Origin: Arcanobacterium buesumense
GTDB taxonomy: Bacteria > Actinomycetota > Actinomycetes > Actinomycetales > Actinomycetaceae
DNA: 64,000 nucleotides
Direction: 5' to 3'
Assembly (NCBI RefSeq): GCF_012563545.1
Contig: NZ_CP050804.1
Coordinates: 1,488,001-1,552,000, forward strand
Shown: one piece after another, positions 55,574-64,000 of the stretch
How the letters are laid out: the number at the start of each line of letters is the position of its first letter
Numbering within the stretch: position 1 is the stretch's first letter
Position numbers and translations under genes: made by a program
Notes under the pieces: generated by a model
The model's database searches: none
Seen by the model: the letters and a program-made list of their open reading frames with translations, nothing else
What the model was told of the DNA's origin: nothing

Positions 55574-55882
55574 TCAGAGCTTGATCTCGACGCTAACGTC
55601 GGCTGGAAGATCCAGACGGCGGAGCGTGTCAATGGTCTTCAGAGTCGGATCGACAATGTCGATCAGTCGCTTATGCGTACGCATTTCAAAATGTTCGCGA
55701 CTGTCCTTGTACTTGTGGGGCGAGCGAATGACCGTGAAAACGTTCTTCTCGGTCGGCAACGGCACTGGGCCCACGACCGACGCTCCTGTACGGGTAACTT
55801 CGTCGACGAGCTTTTTCGCTGCGTTGTCGATGACCTCATGGTCATAAGACTTCAGACGGATGCGGATCTTTTGTCCCGCCAT
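55574..55882 (-). CDS. rpsJ: 30S ribosomal protein S10
   Basis: 102 residues, also the NusG-binding NusE antitermination factor: [20 protein letters not shown] and [20 protein letters not shown]. Start at 55882 with AGGGAG upstream. First gene of the S10 operon. Confidence 0.98.
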   Translation of the reverse strand: MAGQKIRIRLKSYDHEVIDNAAKKLVDEVTRTGASVVGPVPLPTEKNVFTVIRSPHKYKDSREHFEMRTHKRLIDIVDPTLKTIDTLRRLDLPADVSVEIKL

Positions 55883-56154
55883 GGCGTCGTCTCCCTCTCT
55901 TCTACCGCGGAACACTGAAACCCGCCATCGGGCGTGTCGCGGTTAAGCAATCAACAACGTCAAGCCCTATGAGATTTTTCAGTGAACCGGCCTTATGTAC
56001 CGAAATACTTTTGCACTTCGGCCAAGTTCTTTACGTCTGGTTACAACCAGACAACTTGATAAGTATTGCAAACAAAGGCACAACTCATCAAGTCATGAGC
56101 GCAGTTGGTGTTTCATTCCACACTCATGATGACTTTTCACCAATTCTAGGTGAA
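55883..56154 (-). promoter_or_regulatory. S10 operon leader/promoter region
   Basis: The 333-base gap between tuf and rpsJ holds the tuf terminator at its far end and the S10 leader. Within it, GTCTGGT-N4-ACCAGAC (56035-56052), flanked by AAGTT/AACTT, forms a clear stem-loop, and CCGAA/TTCGG makes a weaker one closer to rpsJ. I do not see a convincing promoter hexamer pair and no gene. Confidence 0.4.
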
Positions 56155-56190
56155 CTATGAGGGCCCTGCCAAAAGACAGGGCCCTCATAG
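56155..56190 (-). terminator. tuf terminator
   Basis: A perfect 14-bp stem CTATGAGGGCCCTG / CAGGGCCCTCATAG (56155-56168 with 56177-56190, 8-base loop) begins 26 bases after the tuf stop. The U-tract is weak, but the stem is strong. Confidence 0.85.
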
Positions 56191-56215
56191 AAGGTTTAGT
56201 TACCTAGCAGATACA

Positions 56216-57406
56216 TTACTTGATGATCTTGGTGACACGACCTGAACCAACGGTGCGGCCACCCTCACGGATAGCGAAGCCGAGGCCCTCTTCCATAGCG
56301 ATTGGCTGGATGAGCTCAACCGACATGTCGGTGTTGTCGCCTGGCATAACCATTTCGGTGCCCTCTGGAAGGGTGATCACGCCGGTAACGTCAGTGGTAC
56401 GGAAGTAGAACTGCGGACGGTAGTTGGAGAAGAATGGGTTGTGACGGCCACCTTCGTCCTTACCGAGCACGTAGACCTGAGCTTCGAAGTTGGTGTGTGG
56501 GGTGATGGTGCCTGGCTTGGCAACAACCTGTCCACGCTCAACATCTTCACGCTTGGTACCACGGAGCAAGAGACCACAGTTTTCGCCAGCCTCAGCGTAA
56601 TCCATCTGCTTGTGGAACATTTCAATTCCGGTAACAGTGGTCTTCTGTGGTGCACGAATACCGAGGATTTCGACTTCCTCATTGAGCTTGAGCATACCGC
56701 GCTCTGCACGACCGGTAACAACGGTTCCACGACCAGTAATCGTGAAGACGTCTTCGATTGGCATGAGGAATGGCTTGTCAAGATCGCGCACTGGATCGTC
56801 GAAGTAGGTATCGACAGCTTCCATGAGCTCTTCGATGGACTTGCTCCACTCAGCGTCACCCTCAAGAGCCTTGAGTGCCGAGATCTTAACGACTGGGAGA
56901 TCGTCACCTGGGTAATCCTGGGACGAGAGAAGCTCACGAACTTCCATTTCGACGAGCTCGAGGATTTCCTCATCGTCAACCATGTCAGCCTTGTTCAAAG
57001 CAACGATGATCTGTGGAACGCCAACCTGGCGAGCAAGAAGAACGTGCTCGCGAGTCTGAGCCATTGGGCCGTCAGTAGCGGCAACAACGAGGATTGCGCC
57101 GTCCATCTGTGCAGCGCCGGTAATCATGTTCTTGATGTAATCGGCGTGGCCTGGGGCGTCAACGTGTGCGTAGTGACGCTTTTCGGTCTGGTATTCAACG
57201 TGGGAAACGTTGATGGTAATACCACGCTGACGCTCTTCTGGAGCATTGTCAACCTGGTCGAACGGGGTGAACTCGTTCAGTTCTGGATATTTTTCCGCAA
57301 GAACTTTGGTAATCGCAGCGGTCGTCGTTGTCTTTCCGTGATCAACGTGACCGATGGTGCCGATGTTCATATGCGGCTTGGACTTGTCGTACTTGGCCTT
57401 TGCCAC
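56216..57406 (-). CDS. tuf: Elongation factor Tu
   Basis: GTPase carrying aminoacyl-tRNA, 396 residues. G1 [10 protein letters not shown]3 [16 protein letters not shown]4 NKADM, effector RGITIN. The first codon is GTG (57406) behind AGGAGG. A 336-codon open frame on the opposite strand is a shadow of the strong codon bias. Confidence 0.98.
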   Translation of the reverse strand: MAKAKYDKSKPHMNIGTIGHVDHGKTTTTAAITKVLAEKYPELNEFTPFDQVDNAPEERQRGITINVSHVEYQTEKRHYAHVDAPGHADYIKNMITGAAQMDGAILVVAATDGPMAQTREHVLLARQVGVPQIIVALNKADMVDDEEILELVEMEVRELLSSQDYPGDDLPVVKISALKALEGDAEWSKSIEELMEAVDTYFDDPVRDLDKPFLMPIEDVFTITGRGTVVTGRAERGMLKLNEEVEILGIRAPQKTTVTGIEMFHKQMDYAEAGENCGLLLRGTKREDVERGQVVAKPGTITPHTNFEAQVYVLGKDEGGRHNPFFSNYRPQFYFRTTDVTGVITLPEGTEMVMPGDNTDMSVELIQPIAMEEGLGFAIREGGRTVGSGRVTKIIK

Positions 57407-57529
57407 TTTCGCCCTCCTGGGACTCGATGTTATTTGGTCTTCAGTTTATAAGTTTTGTGCGCTAGCACCAAACCGTGACTAAAGAGATCCTACTGGTCTA
57501 TTGGTTGATTGTAAATCAGACCTGTTGGC

Positions 57530-59650
57530 TCACTCGCCACGGGTCTTCTGGATAATCTCGTCGGCAACAGCCTTCGGGACTTCCTGGTACTTCGCGAACT
57601 GCATGGAGTACACTGCGCGACCCTGCGTCTTAGAACGCAAATCGCCAATGTATCCGAACATTTCGGAAAGCGGAACGAGAGCGCGAACGATCTTGACACC
57701 AGTCGCGTCCTCCATGGAGGAGATCAGACCACGGCGAGAGTTAAGGTCGCCAATCACATCTCCCATGTACTCTTCCGGAGTACGAACCTCCACGTCCATT
57801 ACTGGTTCGAGGATAACCGGGTTAGCGCGCTTAGCGCCCTCACGGAACACCATCTGGCCAGCAATCTTGAACGCCATTTCGGAGGAGTCGACGTCGTGGT
57901 ACGCACCATCTTCGAGAGTGGCCTTCACATTTACCATTGGGAATCCGGCAAGAACGCCGTTTTCCATAGCAGCTTGAATACCAGCATCGACAGACGGAAT
58001 GTACTCGCGTGGCACGCGGCCACCGGTCACAGCGTCAACAAACTCGTAGGTCTTGCCTTCTTCGTTTTCCTCAAGAGGTTCGAAAGTGACAATAACCTTT
58101 GCGAACTGACCGGAACCACCGGTCTGCTTCTTGTGGGTGTAGTCAATAGACTTTGCCGTGGAACGGATCGTTTCACGGTAAGCAACCATTGGCGCACCAA
58201 CATTAGCTTCAACCTTGAACTCGCGACGCATACGGTCAACGATGATATCGAGGTGAAGTTCGCCCATACCGCCAATAACAGTCTGACCAGACTCTTCGTC
58301 CAAACGGACAGTGAAGGTAGGATCTTCTTCGGCTAGCTTTTGAATAGCAATACCGAGCTTTTCCTGGTCAGCCTTTGACTTAGGCTCGACGGCGACGTGG
58401 ATCACTGGATCCGGGAACGTCATCGATTCGAGCGAAATCGGGTGGTTGAGATCGGTCAATGAATCACCAGTTGTGGTGTCCTTAAGACCGATAACAGCAT
58501 AGATGTGGCCAGCGTGTGCGGTATCCACTGGGTTTTCTTTATTCGAGTGCATCTGGAAAATCTTTCCGATGCGCTCTTTCTTACCCTTGGTCGCGTTAAG
58601 CACCTGCGAACCGGCGTCCATCTTTCCAGAGTAGACACGGACGTAGGTCAAACGACCGAAGAATGGGTGAACTGCGATCTTAAAAGCAAGAGCTGCGAAT
58701 GGCTCATTTTCACTCGGCTTACGAATAAGCTCAACTTCTTCATCGCGTGGATCAACGCCCTTAACTTCACCAACATCAAGTGGGGAAGGAAGGAAATCAA
58801 CAACAGCATCGAGAACCGGCTGGATACCGATGTTCTTATATGCTGAACCGCAGTAGACTGGGAAACCTTCGCCAGCAATCGTCATACGGCGAATAACAGC
58901 TTTAAGCTCATCGATCGAAGGCTCTTCGCCGCCGAGATACTTATCAAGAAGTTCGTCGTCGTTTTCCGCAACTTGCTCAACGAGAGCAGCACGGTATTCT
59001 TCAGCCTTAGCAAGAAGGTCAGCAGGAATTTCTTCCTCAACAACCAAGTTACCCATGGTTGCGTTGCCCTTCTCATCCTTTTCCGGGAAGCGCAATGCCT
59101 TCATGTTAAGAAGATCAATAACGCCAGCGATATCAGACTCTGCACCAATTGGCAGTTCCATGATAATCGGGTTGGCGTGCAAACGATCCTTAAGGGTCTG
59201 AACAGAGAAATAGAAGTCCGCACCCATCTTGTCCATTTTGTTAATGAAGCAGATACGTGGAACGTTGTACTTATCAGCCTGACGCCAAACGGTCTCTGAC
59301 TGTGGCTCAACACCTTCTTTACCATCGAATACAGCGACCGCGCCGTCGAGAACGCGGAGCGAACGCTCCACCTCAACGGTAAAGTCAACGTGTCCAGGGG
59401 TGTCGATGATGTTAATCTGATGACCCTTCCAGAAAGAAGTGACCGCAGCCGATGTAATCGTAATACCGCGTTCCTTCTCCTGCTCCATCCAGTCAGTGGT
59501 GGATGCGCCATCGTGAGTTTCACCGAGCTTGTAGTTAATACCGGTGTAGAAGAGGATGCGCTCGGTGACGGTGGTTTTACCCGCGTCAATATGCGCCATA
59601 ATTCCGATGTTACGGACCTTATTTAGGTCGGTAAGCACTTCGTGTGCCAT
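57530..59650 (-). CDS. fusA: Elongation factor G
   Basis: Translocase, 706 residues: [19 protein letters not shown] (G1), [15 protein letters not shown] (G3), [10 protein letters not shown] (G4), then domains II-V with the [10 protein letters not shown]-type domain III/IV region and [18 protein letters not shown] at the end. Between rpsG and tuf, the standard str order. Confidence 0.98.
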   Translation of the reverse strand: MAHEVLTDLNKVRNIGIMAHIDAGKTTVTERILFYTGINYKLGETHDGASTTDWMEQEKERGITITSAAVTSFWKGHQINIIDTPGHVDFTVEVERSLRVLDGAVAVFDGKEGVEPQSETVWRQADKYNVPRICFINKMDKMGADFYFSVQTLKDRLHANPIIMELPIGAESDIAGVIDLLNMKALRFPEKDEKGNATMGNLVVEEEIPADLLAKAEEYRAALVEQVAENDDELLDKYLGGEEPSIDELKAVIRRMTIAGEGFPVYCGSAYKNIGIQPVLDAVVDFLPSPLDVGEVKGVDPRDEEVELIRKPSENEPFAALAFKIAVHPFFGRLTYVRVYSGKMDAGSQVLNATKGKKERIGKIFQMHSNKENPVDTAHAGHIYAVIGLKDTTTGDSLTDLNHPISLESMTFPDPVIHVAVEPKSKADQEKLGIAIQKLAEEDPTFTVRLDEESGQTVIGGMGELHLDIIVDRMRREFKVEANVGAPMVAYRETIRSTAKSIDYTHKKQTGGSGQFAKVIVTFEPLEENEEGKTYEFVDAVTGGRVPREYIPSVDAGIQAAMENGVLAGFPMVNVKATLEDGAYHDVDSSEMAFKIAGQMVFREGAKRANPVILEPVMDVEVRTPEEYMGDVIGDLNSRRGLISSMEDATGVKIVRALVPLSEMFGYIGDLRSKTQGRAVYSMQFAKYQEVPKAVADEIIQKTRGE

Positions 59651-59693
59651 GGATCTCTTTCCTGATCATGCCGGGCTTACGCCCGACGTCGTT

Positions 59694-60164
59694 TTACCAG
59701 CGGTAATGCGCGAATGCGCGGTTCGCTTCGGCCATCTTGTGCATGTCCTCGCGACGCTTAACAGCTGCGCCGAGGCCATTTGCGGCGTCCATGATTTCAT
59801 TCTGGAGACGTTCGAGCATGGTGTGCTCACGACGTCCACGAGAGAAATCAACGAGCCAACGAAGCGCGAGAGTGTTAGCGCGGCCTGGCTTAACCTCGAC
59901 CGGAACCTGGTAGGTTGCGCCGCCAACACGACGAGAGCGAACTTCGAGCTGTGGACGAATGTTATCGAGTGCGCGCTTAAGAACGACGAGTGGCTCTTGG
60001 CCAGTCTTCTCGCCGACAGCTTCTAGAGCACCGTAAACGATACGCTCTGCTGTGGACTTCTTGCCATCAAGAAGCACGCGATTAATGAGCTGGGTAACGA
60101 CTGTGGAGCCGTGAACCGGATCAGCAATGAGTGGACGCTTACGCGCTGGACCCTTACGAGGCAT
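59694..60164 (-). CDS. rpsG: 30S ribosomal protein S7
   Basis: Head-assembly protein, 156 residues: [40 protein letters not shown] and [10 protein letters not shown]. The ATG shares a base with the rpsL stop. Confidence 0.98.
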   Translation of the reverse strand: MPRKGPARKRPLIADPVHGSTVVTQLINRVLLDGKKSTAERIVYGALEAVGEKTGQEPLVVLKRALDNIRPQLEVRSRRVGGATYQVPVEVKPGRANTLALRWLVDFSRGRREHTMLERLQNEIMDAANGLGAAVKRREDMHKMAEANRAFAHYRW

Positions 60165-60538
60165 TACTTCTTCTCCTTCTTCGCACCGTACTTGGAACGA
60201 CCCTGGTTGCGAGACTTGACACCCTGGGTATCAAGTGCACCACGAACGATGTGGTAACGCACACCAGGAAGGTCCTTTACACGACCACCGCGAACGAGCA
60301 CGATCGAGTGCTCCTGGAGGTTATGACCTTCGCCTGGGATGTAAGCCGTAACTTCAATACCTGATGAAAGACGGACACGGGCAACCTTACGAAGAGCCGA
60401 GTTCGGCTTCTTTGGGGTTGTGGTGTACACACGGGTGCACACGCCACGACGCTGCGGGCTAGCCTTCAGCGCCGGCGTGTTTGATGAACTCGCCTTGCTG
60501 GAGCGGCCCTTACGGACCAGCTGCTGAATAGTTGGCAC
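60164..60538 (-). CDS. rpsL: 30S ribosomal protein S12
   Basis: Decoding-centre protein, 124 residues, starting with GTG (60538) behind [25 protein letters not shown]. The frame upstream is not conserved. Streptomycin positions are wild type: Lys43 in TTTPKKPNS and the [14 protein letters not shown] lysine (Lys88 region). Confidence 0.97.
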   Translation of the reverse strand: MPTIQQLVRKGRSSKASSSNTPALKASPQRRGVCTRVYTTTPKKPNSALRKVARVRLSSGIEVTAYIPGEGHNLQEHSIVLVRGGRVKDLPGVRYHIVRGALDTQGVKSRNQGRSKYGAKKEKK

Positions 60539-60740
60539 TATTTCTCCTGTTGATATGTCAATAGTCGAACTGCCCGCCTGCTCGCCTTTTCGAACCTGCG
60601 GTCGGAAAGACACCGTTCTTTCCTAACGTCCACGCATATGCACATTCGCAATACCGACCGTGTGGAGACGGGCTTTCACGTAAAAGCAAACGGTTTTCCG
60701 AATTGGCAACGTCATACGCATGGAACGGGCACCGTTCTTA

Positions 60741-60770
60741 AGACTAACGAATTCGCACTATGCCAGTCAA
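60741..60770 (-). promoter_or_regulatory. Candidate promoter of the str operon
   Basis: On the minus strand TTGACT (60770-60765) is followed after 18 bases by TAGTCT (60746-60741), a sigma-70-like pair about 200 bases before rpsL. The 289-base rpsL upstream gap shows no gene. Confidence 0.4.
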
Positions 60771-60827
60771 AGAATCAGCCTAAATATCTTAGTGGCACTA
60801 GGCACATAGGTGCGAAAAGGACGATAT

Positions 60828-62195
60828 TTACCGGCGAGAACGGACAATAGCGTTAACAATCTCACACATATCTCCGAGGAGATCGTCAAGCTCAGAGAAC
60901 TCACTATACAATTCGTCTGATTTATCTACGCTATTGCCAAAATGCTCCAGCTCTCGCAAAGAGGAATCTGCGCGATTCTTCGCCCCGGCCACCGTGGCTG
61001 CCAGCTCCGAACCGAGACTATCGCGCACTGTCATATCCGCCGTTGTTTCCCACAAGCTTAAAAGCTGACGAGGAATCGCTACCGCTTCAGCCACCTGCCG
61101 AACATAATCACGCACTGCCTGCATAAAGGTTGCCGTACGCGCAGTTTGCGTGCGCAAAGTCCGAATATCATCCTGCAGAGCTTCCCCAAGCATCACCAAT
61201 GCCCGGAATTGATCATATGTACTGTCATCGTCTTCGTCGAAATCAAGAACTTCAGCCACAAAATGACCGTACATGTAAATATGCAACCGACTAAGGGCAA
61301 TACGGAACTGCGTACGCGAAACATTCAACGTCAATTCATCTAGCTTGGCAGACAAAGAATCCATATAGCCACCAACGATGCCTTGCATTTGCACCCAAAC
61401 AGTCAACGGCATAGTCAATGACGCAAGTTCGGGACGATCCGCACCATACAACGTAAATTTTTGACCCACTTCAGCCATATACGCCATATCTTCATCGACA
61501 CGTTTCACAGTTTGCGCGATATCCGTGGCCATCTGCGAGAGAATCTCCTGAGTGGACATCCAGGAGCTGAAATGCTCATAAACTGCACGAGCCTTATCCA
61601 AAGCTGAAACCAGTGCAGATTCCCCAGAACGAACCGGGAAGCCATCAGCACGAGCTTCCCGCAACGCAACTTCCGAGACTAACGCGGCGTTTTGGAAACT
61701 CTCGTAGGTTGCAATACCTGCCCCGTGAAGCGTGTCTACTAACACACCGACGCCAATTTCGGCAGCTTCCCGTCGGTTCTTGCCAGCCGCCATTGCCTCG
61801 CGCTCTGCTTTACGCACAACCGCATAGATATCTGACACTGCCGAGTACAGCGAATCATCACACGGACGCGAACGAACCGATAGATAACCACCATCAGCTA
61901 ACGGAGTGATCGTAGCAAAAACGCGATACTCAGACCCATCAGCCGCTAGATTACGCACATATGCCGCAAAAGGTTCTCCGGACTGCAGCGTATCCCACAT
62001 CACCTTAAAAGCTGCACCAGGCATTTCCGGATGGCGAATAAGATTGTGCGGCGCACCTCGAAGTTGCTCACGCGAGTAACGCGACATTCGAGTAAATACA
62101 CTATTTGATAAATCAATAATGCCCTTCGCATCCGTTGTTGAAAAGAATAATTCATCAACGGGTACAACATGCAAAGCACCAGTGGGTTCAACCAT
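60828..62195 (-). CDS. Orphan Aer-like PAS-domain protein
   Basis: 455 residues. The N-terminal PAS domain (about 10-115) is of the Aer redox/energy-taxis kind: LFFSTTDAKGIIDLSNSVFT, LIRHPEMPGAAFKVMWDTLQ, RNLAADGSEYRVFATITPL. The rest (about 120-455) is helical with long heptad-like stretches, including FTLYGADRPELASLTMPL. There is no HAMP, MCP signalling tip, kinase, GGDEF or DNA-binding motif, and no transmembrane segment. It is therefore a cytosolic sensor-like protein with unknown output. It lies alone between the rpoC terminator and rpsL. Confidence 0.8.
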   Translation of the reverse strand: MVEPTGALHVVPVDELFFSTTDAKGIIDLSNSVFTRMSRYSREQLRGAPHNLIRHPEMPGAAFKVMWDTLQSGEPFAAYVRNLAADGSEYRVFATITPLADGGYLSVRSRPCDDSLYSAVSDIYAVVRKAEREAMAAGKNRREAAEIGVGVLVDTLHGAGIATYESFQNAALVSEVALREARADGFPVRSGESALVSALDKARAVYEHFSSWMSTQEILSQMATDIAQTVKRVDEDMAYMAEVGQKFTLYGADRPELASLTMPLTVWVQMQGIVGGYMDSLSAKLDELTLNVSRTQFRIALSRLHIYMYGHFVAEVLDFDEDDDSTYDQFRALVMLGEALQDDIRTLRTQTARTATFMQAVRDYVRQVAEAVAIPRQLLSLWETTADMTVRDSLGSELAATVAGAKNRADSSLRELEHFGNSVDKSDELYSEFSELDDLLGDMCEIVNAIVRSRR

Positions 62196-62219
62196 ACCTG
62201 TGTTCCTTAGTAATAAAAC

Positions 62220-62255
62220 AGGGAAAGCGGAGGTGATTTCACCACCGCTTTCCCT
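62220..62255 (-). terminator. rpoC terminator
   Basis: Stem AGGGAAAGCGG / CCGCTTTCCCT (62220-62230 with 62245-62255), extended inward by GGTGA/TCACC after an A-A mismatch. On the minus strand TGTTTTATTA follows. Ends the rpoBC operon 25 bases after rpoC. Confidence 0.88.
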
Positions 62256-62280
62256 ATTATCGCATTTTTATCGAAGATAA

Positions 62281-64000
62281 TCAGAAATTAGAGCCGAATC
62301 CGTAACCGGCAGCATCATAATCATCGAAAGAGCCGTAACCATAGAAGTCATCAAATGACTCCATGCCCGCTCCCATAAACGAATTGAGCTGCTCGTATTC
62401 AGCACGAGCCTCATCGGTTGGCTCAACGCGCAACTGGCGCAGACTCTCAAGTCCAGTACCAGCTGGGATGAGCTTACCGAGAATGACGTTTTCCTTCAGG
62501 CCAGACAGCGGATCAGACTTGGCATTAAGCGCAGCCTCAGTCAAAACCTTTGTGGTCTCCTGGAAGGATGCAGCAGACAGCCAAGAATCAGTAGCCAACG
62601 ACGCCTTGGTAATACCCATCAATTCGGGACGACCAGAAGCCGGACGGCCACCTTCAGCCAAAACTGCACGGTTAGCACTCTCGAAGACAGCAACATCAAC
62701 CAATTCACCAGGTAGCAAACGGGTATCGCCGGAATCAAGAACCGTGACACGACGCAACATCTGACGCACGATAACCTCAATGTGCTTATCGTGAATCTCA
62801 ACGCCCTGAGAACGGTAAACATGCTGAACTTCAGAGACCAAATGCAACTGTGTAGTGCGACGGCCAGAAATACGAAGAACCTTCTTAGGATCGATCAAGC
62901 CTTCAACTAGCTGCTGACCAACAGTGACATGAGCGCCTTCTGGAACAAGCATCTTAGCGCGTTTGCCAACAAGGTAAACAAGATCTTCATCACCGTCATC
63001 ACGCTTAATAATAAGGCGACGCGAACGCTCCAAATCTTCGATTTCGAGCTTGCCTGCAGCCTCAGCCAATGGCGCTTCACCCTTTGGAGTACGCGCTTCA
63101 AAGAGCTCTTGCACACGTGGCAGACCCTGAGTGATGTCTTCTGCAGATGCTGCACCACCAGTGTGGAAGGTACGCATTGTCAACTGGGTACCAGGTTCGC
63201 CAATCGACTGTGCCGAAACAATACCAACTGCTTCGCCAATATCAACGAGCTTACCTGTAGCCAGCGAACGACCATAACACATGGCACACGTACCAACACG
63301 GGAGTTACAGGTCAGCACCGAACGCACTGAAATCTGCTTAATACCGGCAACGAGAAGCTTCTCAAGAGCAACGTCACCAATATCAGTACCACCGGCTACC
63401 AGCACGTTACCGTCAGCATCAGTGACATCCTTTGCCAAGGTACGCGCGTAAACCGAGGTATCGATTTCGTCATTTGGCAAGACCTTGCCGGTCTCCCACT
63501 GTTCCTTGGTAGCTTCCTTTTCAGTCAGTGTCGTTGGAACGCCATTCACCATCACTTCGCGCAGCTCATTGCCATCCTTATCAACAGCGACAATAAACTT
63601 GTTCAAGCCGCGAGAGGTGCCACAATCGTGCTCCCGGACGATCACGTCCTGGGCGACGTCGACAAGACGTCGGGTCAAATAACCCGATTCCGCAGTACGC
63701 AACGCGGTATCTGCTAGACCCTTACGAGCACCGTGGGTAGCGGTGAAGTATTCGAGTGCTGACAGGCCTTCACGGTAGTTGGAGGTAATCGGACGAGGAA
63801 TAATCTCACCCTTAGGATCGGCCACCAAACCACGCATACCAGCAACCTGACGAATCTGCATCCAGTTACCACGAGCACCAGAGGTAACCATGATGTTCAC
63901 GTTGTTCCACTCATCGAAGTTCTTACGCATTTCTTCAGCAACCTCATCGGTTACTTCAGTCCACAATGCAACTAAGTCCTTACGACGATCTTCGTCGCGG
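62281..64000 (-). CDS. rpoC: RNA polymerase beta' subunit, C-terminal part (runs off window)
   Basis: The last 572 or so residues of beta'. The frame continues to the window edge ([20 protein letters not shown]), so the upstream part is cut by the window, not by mutation. Present are [19 protein letters not shown], the bridge-helix/trigger-loop region [20 protein letters not shown] with [14 protein letters not shown], zinc-site cysteines in HDCGTSRG and [19 protein letters not shown], and [16 protein letters not shown]. Partial only because of the window limit. Confidence 0.97.
   Translation of the reverse strand, partial: RDEDRRKDLVALWTEVTDEVAEEMRKNFDEWNNVNIMVTSGARGNWMQIRQVAGMRGLVADPKGEIIPRPITSNYREGLSALEYFTATHGARKGLADTALRTAESGYLTRRLVDVAQDVIVREHDCGTSRGLNKFIVAVDKDGNELREVMVNGVPTTLTEKEATKEQWETGKVLPNDEIDTSVYARTLAKDVTDADGNVLVAGGTDIGDVALEKLLVAGIKQISVRSVLTCNSRVGTCAMCYGRSLATGKLVDIGEAVGIVSAQSIGEPGTQLTMRTFHTGGAASAEDITQGLPRVQELFEARTPKGEAPLAEAAGKLEIEDLERSRRLIIKRDDGDEDLVYLVGKRAKMLVPEGAHVTVGQQLVEGLIDPKKVLRISGRRTTQLHLVSEVQHVYRSQGVEIHDKHIEVIVRQMLRRVTVLDSGDTRLLPGELVDVAVFESANRAVLAEGGRPASGRPELMGITKASLATDSWLSAASFQETTKVLTEAALNAKSDPLSGLKENVILGKLIPAGTGLESLRQLRVEPTDEARAEYEQLNSFMGAGMESFDDFYGYGSFDDYDAAGYGFGSNF

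Noticed and set aside
56441-57451. 336-codon open frame antisense to tuf
   Set aside because: It mirrors the strongly biased codons of tuf, has no recognisable domain, and spans the whole tuf gene. A codon-bias shadow.

Overview
The window is a stretch of chromosome from an actinobacterium, most likely of the Actinomycetaceae (Arcanobacterium/Actinomyces-like; the genus is my inference). The signs are a WhiB3/WhiD-type regulator, a GuaB3 paralogue next to GuaB, a type-B sdhCAB operon, and a gene order (guaB3-guaB-whiB-groES-tsaD-rimI-tsaB-tsaE-alr-nnrD-glmS-glmM-rpsI-rplM-truA-rplQ-rpoA) that matches the order I know from Mycobacterium. Base composition is moderate: hand counts of single 60-base rows give 53-55% G+C in housekeeping genes. 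Almost every gene is on the minus strand.

Layout. 0-10.5 kb: fumC, guaB3, a DnaQ-like exonuclease, ahpF/ahpC, a short IMP dehydrogenase without CBS domains, whiB, groES with a CIRCE operator, a methyltransferase and tsaD. 10.6-14.1 kb: sdhC-sdhA-sdhB. 14.2-16.9 kb: rimI-tsaB-(unknown membrane protein)-tsaE, which with tsaD form the t6A tRNA-modification set. 17-23.3 kb: cell-wall precursor and cofactor genes (alr, nnrD, glmS, coaA, glmM). 23.5-29.7 kb: rplM-rpsI, truA with a divergent ROK kinase, and the alpha operon (infA-rpmJ-rpsM-rpsK-rpoA-rplQ) without rpsD.

29.8-43.0 kb is the accessory part. A visibly AT-richer block of 13 genes lies between infA and map, inside the translation superoperon. 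It encodes a complete FixABCX electron-transfer flavoprotein system, a TetR regulator, and a run of genes resembling E. coli caiA (acyl-CoA dehydrogenase), caiB (CoA-transferase) and caiC (CoA ligase). With them are two MFS transporters, a MaoC-type hydratase, a metallo-beta-lactamase-fold hydrolase and an esterase. The obvious reading is a carnitine/crotonobetaine-type CoA-linked reduction pathway. CaiT, CaiD and CaiE are absent, and an MFS carrier and a hot-dog-fold hydratase sit where their roles would be. This is the most interesting system in the window.

43.2-64 kb: map, adk-secY, the spc and S10 ribosomal-protein operons (rplO to rpsJ), tuf, fusA, rpsG, rpsL, an orphan Aer-like PAS protein, and the 3' part of rpoC running off the right edge. 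Operons are bounded by long, often perfect hairpins (11-19 bp arms). Inside the ribosomal operons genes are tightly coupled with 1-4 base overlaps. I saw no rRNA or tRNA genes, insertion sequences, integrases, CRISPR arrays or origin.
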